Below are positions 1 through 8,902 of a stretch of DNA of 64,000 bases, one piece after another. Source of the stretch: Actinocorallia sp. API 0066 (GTDB lineage: Bacteria > Actinomycetota > Actinomycetes > Streptosporangiales > Streptosporangiaceae). Position 1 is the stretch's first letter, and each line of letters starts with the position of its first letter. The notes below the pieces were generated by a model. That model searched no databases and had not been told where the DNA came from. It saw nothing but the letters and a program-made list of their open reading frames with translations. The stretch spans positions 62,001 through 126,000 of the forward strand of contig NZ_JAJLQY010000011.1 in assembly GCF_020991275.1 (NCBI RefSeq), read 5' to 3'. The position numbers were made by a program, and so were the translations under genes.

Positions 1-1127
1 TGGCCGAGGCCGGTGCCGAGCACGCCGCCCTGGGCGAGCGCGAACAGGCCCTTCATGAGCTGTTCGCTGTTGGAGAACTTGCCGCCGTCGGCGAGGCACT
101 GCTTGTAGCCGTCGGGGTCGTTCACCGCGTTGAAGATCTCGCCGCCCTTGGAGCAGCCGTTGCCGAAGAACGGCTCGGGGTTCAGCCAGATCTCGACGCG
201 CTGGTTGATGTGCTCCATCGGGCCGCCGATGGTGCTGGCGGTCAGGTACAGCAGGAACGCGCCGCCGAGGAACATGCCGAGGCCGATGACGACCCAGGAG
301 ACCTTGCCCGTCGCGATGTAGACCATCGAGACGAACAGGCCGAAGAACAGGAGCGCGGTGCCGAAGTCGTTCTCCACCGCCATGATCATGAGCGCGATGA
401 CCCAGAAGGCGAGGATCGGCATGAGGTCGCGCGAGCGCGGCAGCTCCAGCGGGCCGATCTTGCGGCTCACCAGCGAGAGCGCTGATCGTTTTTTCACTAG
501 ATAGGCGGCGAAGAAGGCGATGAACGCGAACTTGCAGAACTCGGACGGCTGCACTGAGAACGAGCCGATCGTGATCCAGATCTTCGAGCCGTTGATGCCC
601 GGGAAGAAGATCGGCGCGATCAGCAGGACGAGCCCGGCCAGGCCGAGGCTGTAGTGGTACCGCTGAAGGACCTTGATCTCCTTCAGCACGATCAGCGCCG
701 TGATGAACAGCGCGATCGACAGGACCGTCCACAGGAGCTGGCCGAAGACGTTGGCGCCCGCGCCGAACGGGACGAACTTCTTACCCGGGTTGGTCGCCTC
801 GAACCGCGCCTTGTCCTCCGCGAACGTGAGGAGCGTAGTCTGGTCGATGCGGTAGATCATCGCCAGGCCGAGGCCGTTCAACAGCATCGCCAGCGGCAGC
901 AGCACCGGATCCGCGTACGGGGTGAACCTGCGCATCACGAAGAACGCGACGCCCGCGAGCACCGTGATGGCGAGGCCGTAGCCGAACATGCCGGTCGGGA
1001 GGCTGCCGTCACGGACGAGGCCCACCTGGGCGAAGGCCGAGACGGCGACGATGATCGCGAAGATGAGCAGCCCGAGGGATGCCCCGAGACGGGTGCGCCC
1101 CGCCGTCGGAGTAGCTGCCTCGCTCAT
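1..1127 (-). CDS. rodA: RodA/FtsW-family SEDS peptidoglycan glycosyltransferase (3' end outside window)
   Basis: This is a multi-pass membrane protein of the SEDS family, which polymerises lipid II into glycan strands with a partner class B PBP. It starts at ATG 1127 behind a GAGGAAGGGA ribosome site, 31 bases after the phosphatase gene. About 375 codons are visible. The hydrophobic segments are typical, and the conserved stretches SKIWITIGSFSVQPSEFCK and AVENDFGTALLFFG are present. The reading frame is still open at the left edge. The order FhaA-FhaB-phosphatase-RodA matches the mycobacterial and streptomycete operon, so a penicillin-binding protein and Ser/Thr kinases are expected just outside the window. 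That last point is inference from known synteny. Confidence 0.93.
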   Translation of the reverse strand, partial: MSEAATPTAGRTRLGASLGLLIFAIIVAVSAFAQVGLVRDGSLPTGMFGYGLAITVLAGVAFFVMRRFTPYADPVLLPLAMLLNGLGLAMIYRIDQTTLLTFAEDKARFEATNPGKKFVPFGAGANVFGQLLWTVLSIALFITALIVLKEIKVLQRYHYSLGLAGLVLLIAPIFFPGINGSKIWITIGSFSVQPSEFCKFAFIAFFAAYLVKKRSALSLVSRKIGPLELPRSRDLMPILAFWVIALMIMAVENDFGTALLFFGLFVSMVYIATGKVSWVVIGLGMFLGGAFLLYLTASTIGGPMEHINQRVEIWLNPEPFFGNGCSKGGEIFNAVNDPDGYKQCLADGGKFSNSEQLMKGLFALAQGGVLGTGLG

Positions 1128-1158
1128 GAGCGGTGAAGTCCCTTCCTCGCCCGCGTTG

Positions 1159-2790
1159 TCACTTTCCGGGGCATCCTGCCCCGTTCGGGTTGGCCTGGCA
1201 GCCCCTGGCCTGGCCGTCCAGCTCGGTGAGCCGGGCGACGGCCTCGTCCAGGGTGCCGAACCTCTGGCCCTCGGCGGCCTGCACGTCACGGACGTTCAGG
1301 AACTTCGCCTCGGGGGCGGGGAGCGTGGCGTCGGGGGCGGTGTCGGCGGGGTTCTCGGTGATCTGCTTGACGGTGCAGTCGGGCTGGTCCTTGCCCTGGA
1401 CGATGACCAGGACGCCCTCCTCGACGGCGAGGCCGAACTGGCAGACCTGCTCGCGCAGCCGATCGATCGCGGTCTTGATGCCGCCCGTCGAGTCCGCGCT
1501 GATCGACTTGGCCCGGACCTGGCTCTGCGCCGACTTGGTGAGGTCGCCGACCGCGAGCGCGGGCTTGGGCTGCACACCGGGCGCGGCCCTGGACGACAGG
1601 TCGAAGCCGAGCAGGCCGTCGCTGCTGCCCTCGTACACGACCACCTGGCCGCCTTCGGCGCGCAGGTAGTAGCCGCTGTTCAGGGCCCGGTAGCCGAAGA
1701 ACGCGGCGCCGATCACGAGCAGGCCCGCGACACCGGCCGCGCCGAGCAGCAGCACCGCCTTACGCGGACGCTTGCGGCCGCGCGCGGGCTGGGGGGCCGT
1801 CGGGGGGAGCTGCGGGGGCGGGCCCGCGGGCGGGGGGGCGCCGTGCTGGTAGGGCGGGGGCGCCGCGGCGGGGGCGGGGGAGGGCGGCGGCACGTAGTCG
1901 CCGCCGTTCATCATCAGCGCGGGCTGCGGGAGCGTGTCGCGGAGGTCGGCCGCGCGCTGGGCGGGGGTGTCGGCGGGGCGCGGATCCTGCGCCGTCTCCT
2001 GCGCCTTGTTGGCGGCCGCGCCGACCCGGGCCGGACGTTCGGCGGGCGGGGCCGCCGCGTCGAGGTCCACCACGTCGGCGATGACGCAGGTGATGTTGTC
2101 GGGGCCGCCGCCCCGGTTGGCGAGGTCGATGAGCTGCCGGATCGCGTTGCCCGGCTCGTCCTGCGTGGTGAGCACCTGGTGGATCGTGTCAGCCGACACG
2201 ACGCCCGACAGGCCGTCCGAACACAGGAGGTAGCGGTCGCCGATCTGCGCCTCGCGCAGGGACAGGTCGGGCTCGACCTCGTTGCGGCCGTCCAGCGCGC
2301 GCAGGAGCAGGGAGCGCTGCGGATGGGTGGCCGCCTCGTCGAGGCTGATCCGGCCCTCGTCCACGAGGGACTGGACGAGTGTGTGGTCGTGCGTGATCTG
2401 GAACAGCTCGCCGTTGCGCAGCAGGTAGGCGCGGGAGTCGCCGATGTGCGCGAGGGCGACCTGCTGGCCCGACCAGAGCATCGCCGTCAGGGTGGTGCCC
2501 ATGCCCTGGAGCGACGGATCACCCTCGACGGCCTTGTGCAGCCTGTCGTTGGCCTCCCTGACGGCGCGTTCCAGCGCGCCGAGAAGCTGCTCGGCGGGGA
2601 CGTCGGCGTCCAGCTTGCGGAGCGTCTCGATCGCGGCGGCGCTGGCGATCTCGCCGCCCACATGGCCGCCCATGCCGTCGGCGACGGCCAGGAGGCGGGG
2701 CCCGGCGTACCCCGAGTCCTCGTTGCCCTCGCGGAGCATCCCGACGTCCGAGCGGGCGGCGTAGCGAATGCCGATACGTGGAGTGTTCAT
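1159..2790 (-). CDS. pstP: PP2C-family Ser/Thr protein phosphatase PstP
   Basis: This is a membrane-anchored PPM phosphatase, 543 residues, that reverses phosphorylation by PknA/PknB-type kinases. The N-terminal catalytic domain carries the metal-binding and family motifs: DGMGGHVGGEIAS near residue 38, GDSRAYLLRNGE, LLCSDGLSGVVS and GGGPDNITC. A Pro-rich cytoplasmic linker follows, then one transmembrane helix near residues 345-370 and an extracytoplasmic tail. The ATG overlaps the fhaB stop by four bases (ATGA), which implies translational coupling. Order and architecture match the actinobacterial pstP that sits between FhaB and RodA. Confidence 0.95.
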   Translation of the reverse strand: MNTPRIGIRYAARSDVGMLREGNEDSGYAGPRLLAVADGMGGHVGGEIASAAAIETLRKLDADVPAEQLLGALERAVREANDRLHKAVEGDPSLQGMGTTLTAMLWSGQQVALAHIGDSRAYLLRNGELFQITHDHTLVQSLVDEGRISLDEAATHPQRSLLLRALDGRNEVEPDLSLREAQIGDRYLLCSDGLSGVVSADTIHQVLTTQDEPGNAIRQLIDLANRGGGPDNITCVIADVVDLDAAAPPAERPARVGAAANKAQETAQDPRPADTPAQRAADLRDTLPQPALMMNGGDYVPPPSPAPAAAPPPYQHGAPPPAGPPPQLPPTAPQPARGRKRPRKAVLLLGAAGVAGLLVIGAAFFGYRALNSGYYLRAEGGQVVVYEGSSDGLLGFDLSSRAAPGVQPKPALAVGDLTKSAQSQVRAKSISADSTGGIKTAIDRLREQVCQFGLAVEEGVLVIVQGKDQPDCTVKQITENPADTAPDATLPAPEAKFLNVRDVQAAEGQRFGTLDEAVARLTELDGQARGCQANPNGAGCPGK

Positions 2791-3350
2791 TTGCGCAGCT
2801 CGATTACCGTCTTGCCGATACGCACCGGGACGCCGACAGGGAGTTGGACGGGCCGGGTCACCTTCGACCGGCCCAGGTAGGTGCCGTTAGTCGAGTTCAG
2901 GTCCTCCAGGATCCACCCGCCGTCCTGCGCGTGGATCCTGGCGTGCCGGCTCGACGCGTAGTCGTCCGACACCACGAGCGTGGAGTCGGGGGCCCGGCCG
3001 ATGGTGACCGGGCCTGAGGCGGCCAGGTCGATCGTGGTACCGGTGAGCGGGCCCTCGGTGACCACCAGGACCGCCTGTTCGGCACGGCCCTGGTGCGGCT
3101 GCGGCGTCTGCCCCGAGTGCGCGGGAGCGGGTGCGGGCCCCGGCTGCGGAGGGGCGGTCTGACGCTGCTGCTGCCGCCCTGCCCGCTCCTGTGCGGTCTG
3201 GCGGGCGGGTCTGGGGGGGCGGTTCGCGGCGCGCTCGGCCGCCCGCGAACCGAACAGATCGGCACGGATCACGCCCACCGCGGCGATGACGAACAGCCAC
3301 AGCACCGCGAGGAACGCGATCTTGATGAGCGTCAGGGTGATCGGGGTCAT
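2787..3350 (-). CDS. fhaB: FhaB/FipA-type membrane FHA-domain protein
   Basis: The protein has 187 residues: one N-terminal membrane helix (about residues 5-30), a Pro/Gln-rich linker, and a C-terminal FHA domain. The FHA phosphothreonine-binding signature is clear (VTIGRAPDSTLVV, SSRHARIH, LEDLNSTNGTYLG). In mycobacteria the homologue links Ser/Thr kinase signalling to cell-division and elongation proteins. It lies 9 bases after fhaA and overlaps pstP by four bases, so the genes are probably co-transcribed and coupled. Confidence 0.93.
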   Translation of the reverse strand: MTPITLTLIKIAFLAVLWLFVIAAVGVIRADLFGSRAAERAANRPPRPARQTAQERAGRQQQRQTAPPQPGPAPAPAHSGQTPQPHQGRAEQAVLVVTEGPLTGTTIDLAASGPVTIGRAPDSTLVVSDDYASSRHARIHAQDGGWILEDLNSTNGTYLGRSKVTRPVQLPVGVPVRIGKTVIELRK

Positions 3351-3359
3351 CGAGGGGTG

Positions 3360-4097
3360 CTACTCCCGGTCGCGGCGGAACACGAGGTTGGTCCGGCCGA
3401 TCGTGATCCGGGTGCCGTCGATCAGGGAGACCCGACGTATCGGCTGGCCGTTCACAAAACTGCCGTTGGTAGACCCTAGATCCACGAGCACGATTTCGGG
3501 ACCTTCTACGCGGATCTCGGCGTGATGCCGGGACACTCCCGGGTCGACGAGGCGCAGATCGCAGTCCGTCCCACGGCCGAGGAGGGTCACCGGCGTGGCT
3601 ATCTCATAGGACTGGCGCGCGCCGTCGCCGGTGGTGACGTCGAGGCGGGGACGGCCGGGGAAGGCGCCGCCGCGCTGCGGATGGTTGCTCGGCGGCTGGC
3701 GGATCTCGTTGTTCTCGATCGTGGAGCCGCGCACGACGCCGGACCTGATGCGGAACATGCCGGTGCTGAGGTCGCCGGCCGGCTCGAAGCGCACCCGGAC
3801 CGGGCCCACGAAGGAGAAGCCCTGTTCCTTCGCGTACTCGCGCGCGAGGTTCGCCAGCTCCTGGCTCAGGCTGTCGGCGTAGACCTCAAGGCGCTGGCCG
3901 TCGGGGTGCGAGATCTCCACCACGAAGTCGTTGGGCACCAGGGTCCTGCCCTGGGCCACGATGGCGGCGCGCTCGTCCATCTCCCGCTGTACCGCGCTGG
4001 CCACCTCGACCGGCTGAAGCTCCGCCTTGAACGCGCGCGCGAAGGCACCCTCGACCATGCCCTCAAGTCGACGTTCGAAGCGTTGTAGGACGCCCAC
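3360..4097 (-). CDS. fhaA: FhaA, DUF3662 plus FHA-domain protein
   Basis: The start is set at GTG 4097, giving MGVLQRFERRLEGMVEGAF, the usual N-terminus of the family, directly after a strong GGAGAGGAGGT site. Longer in-frame starts upstream lack a ribosome site. The N-terminal DUF3662 domain (about residues 1-120) is followed by a C-terminal FHA domain with LLGRGTDCDLRLVDPG, SRHHAEIR and DLGSTNGSFVNG. FhaA binds phosphorylated partners, including the MviN/MurJ pseudokinase in mycobacteria, and is a PknA/PknB substrate. It has 245 residues and is shorter than mycobacterial FhaA because the long low-complexity linker is missing. It is the first visible gene of the operon; the promoter should lie at 4098-4226. 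Confidence 0.93.
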   Translation of the reverse strand: MGVLQRFERRLEGMVEGAFARAFKAELQPVEVASAVQREMDERAAIVAQGRTLVPNDFVVEISHPDGQRLEVYADSLSQELANLAREYAKEQGFSFVGPVRVRFEPAGDLSTGMFRIRSGVVRGSTIENNEIRQPPSNHPQRGGAFPGRPRLDVTTGDGARQSYEIATPVTLLGRGTDCDLRLVDPGVSRHHAEIRVEGPEIVLVDLGSTNGSFVNGQPIRRVSLIDGTRITIGRTNLVFRRDRE

Positions 4098-4226
4098 CGG
4101 GCACCTCCTCTCCCTGCTCGTCAGACGATCGTATCCGTGCGGTGGTTCGCGGCCCGCCGTCGTTTCCAAACCACCCTTTGTGCCGTGCTAATCTTTTCAA
4201 GCGCCGCCGAGAGCGGCCAGTCGCAG

Positions 4227-4309
4227 GGGCGAGTGGCGGAACGGCAGACGCGCACGGTTCAGGTCCGTGTGCCCGAAAGGGTGTGAGGGTTCAAATCCCT
4301 CCTCGCCCA
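4227..4309 (+). tRNA. tRNA-Leu (anticodon CAG)
   Basis: The acceptor stem GGGCGAG (4227-4233) pairs with CTCGCCC (4302-4308), and the discriminator base A is at 4309. The anticodon stem-loop is CACGGTTCAGGTCCGTG with anticodon CAG. A class II long variable arm (GTGCCCGAAAGGGTGT) and a T-arm GGGTTCAAATCCC are present. The CCA tail is not encoded (CCC follows). A tRNA-Leu beside fhaA is also found in mycobacteria. Confidence 0.96.
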
Positions 4310-4351
4310 CCCTGGGGCAGCGACGAAAGTCCTGCCCACCACGTGTGGAAG

Positions 4352-4384
4352 GGGCCCCGACGCAGGATGCGTCGGGGCCCTTTC
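4352..4384 (+). terminator. Intrinsic terminator downstream of tRNA-Leu
   Basis: A perfect 12-bp stem GGGCCCCGACGC / GCGTCGGGGCCC with loop AGGAT is followed by TTTCC. It lies 43 bases after the tRNA. Confidence 0.85.
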
Positions 4385-5157
4385 CGCGTTTGCGGACAGC
4401 GGGGCGGTGTGGGCCGCGCCGCCGCGCGCGGGTGGCTCGCGCCTCCGACAGGGTTCCCGGCACACTCATGGAACATACTGTAACGCTTTGGTAAAGGTGC
4501 TGGGGTCGAGTCGGGCACGGGCGCGGCGGAGACCCGTGCGGTCGGGGGCGGGGGCGTCGGCGGGGGACGCCCGGTCCGGCGGGGGTGGGTGGCGATTCGC
4601 TTTTGTGTGGAGTGTCCGGGGGGCGAGCGGTGGTGCGGTGGGGGATGTGAAACAGCGCCGCGGGGTTCGGTGCGCGTCACATCTTTTTGTGGGGGATCGG
4701 GTGCGGCGCTTATTCAGCCCGAAGTGGTACCCGGTTGACGATCTGATCCTCGGTGTCTGTCGGGAGAGGCTTTTCACAACTTCTTTCGGGGGTGGTCGCG
4801 GGACGATCGAATCGGAATCTTTTCCACTGCCCCTTAACACGTGCCCGGGGGGTTGGGTAATGACCTGCCGGTGCTGGTCGCGGACGGGTGTCCGAGGGGT
4901 GGCGAGCCGAAAAGGACGGCACCCTGGTGTGAACTTCCCCCGGTGTCCAGCTCGCTCCCGCCCTTCGTCCCTGCGTGTCTGGATTGTCGTAATTAATCCA
5001 CAACACCACACCATCACGCGGTGATTATTTACGGTCCGCCTATTTGACCGGCGAGTCCTCAGGTGGTCTCGGAGATGTCGGAATAGCCCTCCCGGTGCCT
5101 ACGATGCCGACGGTTCGGAAATTCTCTGGAACGTGATCACAAGGGAGGTCTCCACCT
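4385..5157. other. Long non-coding leader region before the decarboxylase operon
   Basis: No convincing gene is visible in these about 770 bases; the open frames here have poor codon use and no family resemblance. The right half is unusually A/T-rich for this genome (for example the stretch around 4985-5045) and probably holds the operon promoter. A clear AAGGGAGGT ribosome site for the next gene is at about 5140-5148. Confidence 0.5.
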
Positions 5158-6744
5158 GTGACGGGTTCGCTCGCCAGGACTCAAAATGCCGCCGATAATT
5201 CGGTGAACGGAGCGGAACGGAATGCCGACGACCTGTTCGCGGTCTTCGACTCCCTGCACTTCCACCGGGCCGCCGAGCAGAGCACCCTGAGACTGCGCCG
5301 GTACCTGGACGACCCCGAGATCAAGGGGCTCGACCTGATGGAGCCCGCGGTGCTGCTGAAGGCCGCCCGCGAGCTGATGACCACCGAACGCGAACGGATC
5401 GCCGACTTCGACGAGGACAGGCTCGCCCAGATCATCGACCTGTACCTCAACACCGGCATCCACGTGCACTCCCCCGGCTACATGGGCCGCCAGTTCTCCG
5501 GCGTGGTGCCGCTGGCCGGGCTGATGGACCTCGTCAGCTCGGTGACCAACCAGCCGTCCTCCTTCTACGAGGCGGGCCAGCTCCCGAACGTCGCCGAACG
5601 GCTCATGGCCGACGAGCTCAACCGGCTCATCGGCTGGGACCCCGAGACGTTCGCGATGGTCACCACCTCGGGCGGCTCGATGGCCAACCTCACCGCCCTC
5701 CTCGCCGCCCGGAACCGCGCCTTCCCCGGCGTCTGGGCGGGCGGCGTCGCGGAGGGCGTCGCGGAGGCGGAGGGCCGTCCGGCCATCGCGATCAGCGAGG
5801 AGGCGCACTACAGCGTCAACCGGGCGGCCGGGGTGCTGGGCATCGGCGAACAGCAGATCGTCCGGCTGCCCGTCGACGGGCACGGCCGCATCCGCCCCGA
5901 CGCGGCCGGGCCCGTCCTGGACGCCGCCGCGCGCGCCGGGCTGCGGGTGTTCTGCCTGGTCGCGTCGGCCGGGACCACCTCGATGGGCGCGTTCGACCCG
6001 CTCGACGAGCTCGCCGCGCTGACCCGGCCGCGCGGCATCTGGCTGCACGTGGACGGCGCGCACGGCGCCAGCCTGCTGGTGTCCGAGCGGCACCGGGACA
6101 GGCTGCGCGGCATCGCCGAAGCCGACTCGCTGACCTGGGACGCGCACAAGATGCTGTTCGTGCCGGCCCCCTGCACGCTGCTGTTCTACCGGGACGGCGA
6201 CGCGGCGCGCGGCGCGTTCCGGCAGCACGCCAGCTACGTGTTCGACGAGGAGCCGGACGTCTACAGCGCGTTCGACAGCGGCGACAAGAACCTCGAATGC
6301 ACCAAACGGCCGATGATCATGCCGCTCTGGACGCTCTGGTCGGTCTACGGGCCCGCGCTGTTCGCGCGGAAGATCGACCACCTGTGCGACCTCACCCGGC
6401 AGGCGCACCGGCTGCTCGCGGCCGAGCCGGACTTCACCGTCCTGCACGAGCCCGAGGCGAACATCCTGTGCTTCCGGTACGACCCCGAGGGCTTCGACCC
6501 GGCCGAGCTGCACGCGCTCCAGCTCCAGATCCGCAACCGGGTCCGCGCCGACGGCCGCTTCTTCATCTCCAAGGTGGACCTCGACGGCGTCGCCGCACTG
6601 CGCGTCGTGCTGATGAACCACCGGATCGACGCCGGACACCTGGCCCTGCTCATCAGCGAGATCAGAACGACCGGACAGCGGGTGCTGCGCGAGCGCGCCC
6701 GCGCCGACCGCACCGCCGACCACGCCGACGGGAGTCGCTCATGA
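5158..6744 (+). CDS. Group II pyridoxal-5'-phosphate-dependent decarboxylase
   Basis: The protein has 528 residues and belongs to the family of glutamate, diaminobutyrate and aromatic amino-acid decarboxylases (fold type I). Visible motifs are TTSGGSMANLTALLAARN (phosphate-binding region), EEAHYSVNRAAG, the PLP aspartate region HVDGAHGAS, and the PLP lysine in TWDAHKMLF. The GTG start has an AAGGGAGGT site. The substrate cannot be read from the sequence. It is the first gene of a tight operon; its stop overlaps the next ATG (ATGA). The context suggests that it supplies an amine to the following adenylate-forming enzyme, but that is inference. Confidence 0.88.
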   Translation: MTGSLARTQNAADNSVNGAERNADDLFAVFDSLHFHRAAEQSTLRLRRYLDDPEIKGLDLMEPAVLLKAARELMTTERERIADFDEDRLAQIIDLYLNTGIHVHSPGYMGRQFSGVVPLAGLMDLVSSVTNQPSSFYEAGQLPNVAERLMADELNRLIGWDPETFAMVTTSGGSMANLTALLAARNRAFPGVWAGGVAEGVAEAEGRPAIAISEEAHYSVNRAAGVLGIGEQQIVRLPVDGHGRIRPDAAGPVLDAAARAGLRVFCLVASAGTTSMGAFDPLDELAALTRPRGIWLHVDGAHGASLLVSERHRDRLRGIAEADSLTWDAHKMLFVPAPCTLLFYRDGDAARGAFRQHASYVFDEEPDVYSAFDSGDKNLECTKRPMIMPLWTLWSVYGPALFARKIDHLCDLTRQAHRLLAAEPDFTVLHEPEANILCFRYDPEGFDPAELHALQLQIRNRVRADGRFFISKVDLDGVAALRVVLMNHRIDAGHLALLISEIRTTGQRVLRERARADRTADHADGSRS

Positions 6745-8285
6745 CCACCACCCTGACGGGCACCGGACGGGCCGCCGCGGACCTCGCCGCGCGGCTGATC
6801 CCCGAGCACGAGCTGCGGCCGCGCTCGGTCGCGCAGGTCGCCGCGCTGCCGTCGTTCGCCGGGAAGCTCAGCGAGTGCGCCCGCCTCGCCGGCGCGCCCT
6901 ACTGCGAGCTGCCGCACCGCGTCCAGGACGCGCTGGTGCTGCGCCGGCTCCAGCAGATGGTGAACACCGTGCTGTTGAACCCGCTGTGGCGGGAGCGGCT
7001 GCGCTACTTCGGCGTCACCGGGGCGCCCGCCGACCTGGCCGAGTGGGAGCGGATCCCGCTGTCGGACAAGATCGTGCAGCGCGACATGTTCATGGGGGCG
7101 CGCGCGGGCATGGTCGTGCCGATCGAGCACGGCGGGTTCGAGGTCGTCGCGAGCGGCGGCACCAGCGACGGGCAGCCGCTGGAGATCGTCTACTCGCTGC
7201 GGGAGCTCCAGGACACCTACCGGATCTCCGGCGCGTTCATGGGCACCTACCAGCTCAGCCGCTACCTGGGCGGGGCCGGGCCGCGCTGGCTGTACACCAC
7301 GCTGGCCGACTACCAGATGTGGAGCAGCGGGACGATGGTCGGCGGTGTCCTCGCGCAGGTGCCGGGCGTCAACTACATCGGGGCGGGGCCGGTCAGCGCG
7401 CCGGTGCTGGCGCACATGTTCTCCTACCCCGGCCCGAAGGCGCTGATGGGCATCTCGGCGGGCATCGGGATCCTCAGCGAGCTGGGCGCGGACATGCCCC
7501 CGGCCGCGCGCGAGTCCTTCCGGGTCGCGATGTACGGGAGCGGCCTGCTCCCGCAGCGCAAACGGGACGAGCTGCGTGAGGTCTACCCGAACGTGTCGAT
7601 CCTCAGCTACTTCGCCGCGACCCAGGCCGAATGCATCGGACTGCAGCTCGACCACACGCGGCCCGAACTCGCCTCCGTCCCCGGCCTGCACCTCGTCGAG
7701 ATCGTGGACGAGGACGGCAGGGCGGTCGCCGAAGGGGAGGAGGGCGAACTCGTCGTCACCCGCCTGCACGCGCACGAGGCGCCGCTGCTGCGGCTCAAGC
7801 TCGGCGACCGGATGGTGCGCCGGACGCCGCTGGACGAGCCGAAGCTGAAGACCGGGCGGTTCGAGTTCGCCGGACGCAGCGGCGACGTGTTGCACCTGGG
7901 CGACAGCCAGTACTCGGCGGTGCTCGCGCAGGCGGCGCTGCGGGCCGAACTGCTGCGGGTCACGGGCATCGACCTCGACCAGACGGCCCTGGACGTCCAG
8001 TTCGTCAACCACCGCAGCGGTAAGGCGCTCGTCCTGCTGGTGGCCGCCGACGACGCCGAGCGGCTCGCGGAGAAGGCCGAGTCCGCGCTCGGCCCCGGCG
8101 GCTGGCGCGGCCTGTTCGCGGCCGCGCTGCCCCGGTCGCTCTCGCTGTTCAACGACCGCGAGGCCACCCCCGAGACGATCGAGCGCTCCGGATACGACTT
8201 CCGGCTGGCGTTCGTGCCGCGCGGCTCGGTGGAGATCGAGCGGACCTCGGTCGGCAAGGTCCCGCTCGTCCGCGACCGCATGTGA
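6741..8285 (+). CDS. PaaK-like adenylate-forming enzyme (AMP-dependent synthetase/ligase)
   Basis: The protein has 514 residues and resembles phenylacetate-CoA ligase. Visible are the AMP-binding P-loop SGGTSDGQP near residue 140, the hinge-region motif LRLKLGDRM followed by the FAGRSGD stretch, and the C-terminal adenylation-domain lysine context SVGKVPLV. Enzymes of this type activate a carboxylate as an acyl-AMP and pass it to CoA or another acceptor. The substrate is unknown. The start overlaps the decarboxylase stop (ATGA), so the two proteins are probably made in linked amounts. 28 bases separate it from the first of four PixA/AidA-like genes. Confidence 0.82.
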   Translation: MTTTLTGTGRAAADLAARLIPEHELRPRSVAQVAALPSFAGKLSECARLAGAPYCELPHRVQDALVLRRLQQMVNTVLLNPLWRERLRYFGVTGAPADLAEWERIPLSDKIVQRDMFMGARAGMVVPIEHGGFEVVASGGTSDGQPLEIVYSLRELQDTYRISGAFMGTYQLSRYLGGAGPRWLYTTLADYQMWSSGTMVGGVLAQVPGVNYIGAGPVSAPVLAHMFSYPGPKALMGISAGIGILSELGADMPPAARESFRVAMYGSGLLPQRKRDELREVYPNVSILSYFAATQAECIGLQLDHTRPELASVPGLHLVEIVDEDGRAVAEGEEGELVVTRLHAHEAPLLRLKLGDRMVRRTPLDEPKLKTGRFEFAGRSGDVLHLGDSQYSAVLAQAALRAELLRVTGIDLDQTALDVQFVNHRSGKALVLLVAADDAERLAEKAESALGPGGWRGLFAAALPRSLSLFNDREATPETIERSGYDFRLAFVPRGSVEIERTSVGKVPLVRDRM

Positions 8286-8313
8286 CCGCACCCCCGACAC
8301 CCTGGGAGAAACA

Positions 8314-8877
8314 GTGAAACCGAAGATCAGCATCGTCGTCCTGGTGGACGCCGTCGGCGCGCTGTCCGACCGGACGCTGCACGACGGCAACCTGTCGCTG
8401 GTCGACGACAGCCCGCTCGGCAGCCGCAACCTCGGCACGACCGACCTGGTCACCGCCGTCGTCCCCGGCCAGGTCGTGCAGTGGACGCCCATCCACGTGG
8501 ACGTGCAGACGCCGGTCGAGATCCAGAACATCGAGTTCCTCGGGGCCGCGCCCGCGCCCGTGCCGCCGCCGCTGGCCGCGCCGGCGGCGGAGGAAGGCGC
8601 CGCCGTGGAGCCCGGTTACGCCGCCGAGCCCGTCTACGAGGCGGACGGCCCCGTCCTCACGCTGCCCGACTTCCCCGCCGCCGCCGAGCCCTGGACGGGC
8701 GGGCCGAGCGCCCTCGCGTCCAACGGGTTCGAGAACCACGACCTCCTCGTGTGGGAGGGCATCGTGCCCGTGACGATGGTGCCGGGCGTCCCCTACCGGT
8801 ACCGGCTCTCCATCAAGCTCCACGAGGGCGCGAACAGCGTGCTGTCCATCGAGTCCCCCGCGCTGCTGCGCGTCTGA
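8314..8877 (+). CDS. PixA/AidA-like protein, paralogue 1
   Basis: 187 residues, GTG start after GGGAG. The opening pattern ISIVVLVDAVGAL, then a D-N-L strand, GTTDL, and VVPGQVVQWTPIHVD is shared with the next three genes: V-V-D near the N-terminus, then the pattern G-T-x-x-L, then V-x-x-G-x-x-x-x-W. This pattern resembles the PixA/AidA family, first seen as Xenorhabdus inclusion-body protein and Ralstonia AidA. The middle holds an Ala/Pro/Glu-rich insert (about residues 72-105) not seen in the siblings. The C-terminus PYRYRLSIKLHEGANSVLSI matches the family end strand. No signal peptide. The biochemical role is unknown. Confidence 0.62.
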   Translation: MKPKISIVVLVDAVGALSDRTLHDGNLSLVDDSPLGSRNLGTTDLVTAVVPGQVVQWTPIHVDVQTPVEIQNIEFLGAAPAPVPPPLAAPAAEEGAAVEPGYAAEPVYEADGPVLTLPDFPAAAEPWTGGPSALASNGFENHDLLVWEGIVPVTMVPGVPYRYRLSIKLHEGANSVLSIESPALLRV

Positions 8878-8902
8878 AGCACCCGACCCGGAAGGCGGAT
8901 CC

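Noticed and set aside
988-2880. A 630-codon plus-strand frame opposite the phosphatase gene
   Set aside because: Exact antisense shadow of pstP and rodA with no family resemblance; caused by third-position G/C bias.
4407-5024. Open frames of up to 205 codons on both strands in the leader before the decarboxylase gene
   Set aside because: Basic, Cys/Arg/Pro-rich composition, no ribosome sites and no codon bias typical of this genome; likely chance frames in G+C-rich DNA.
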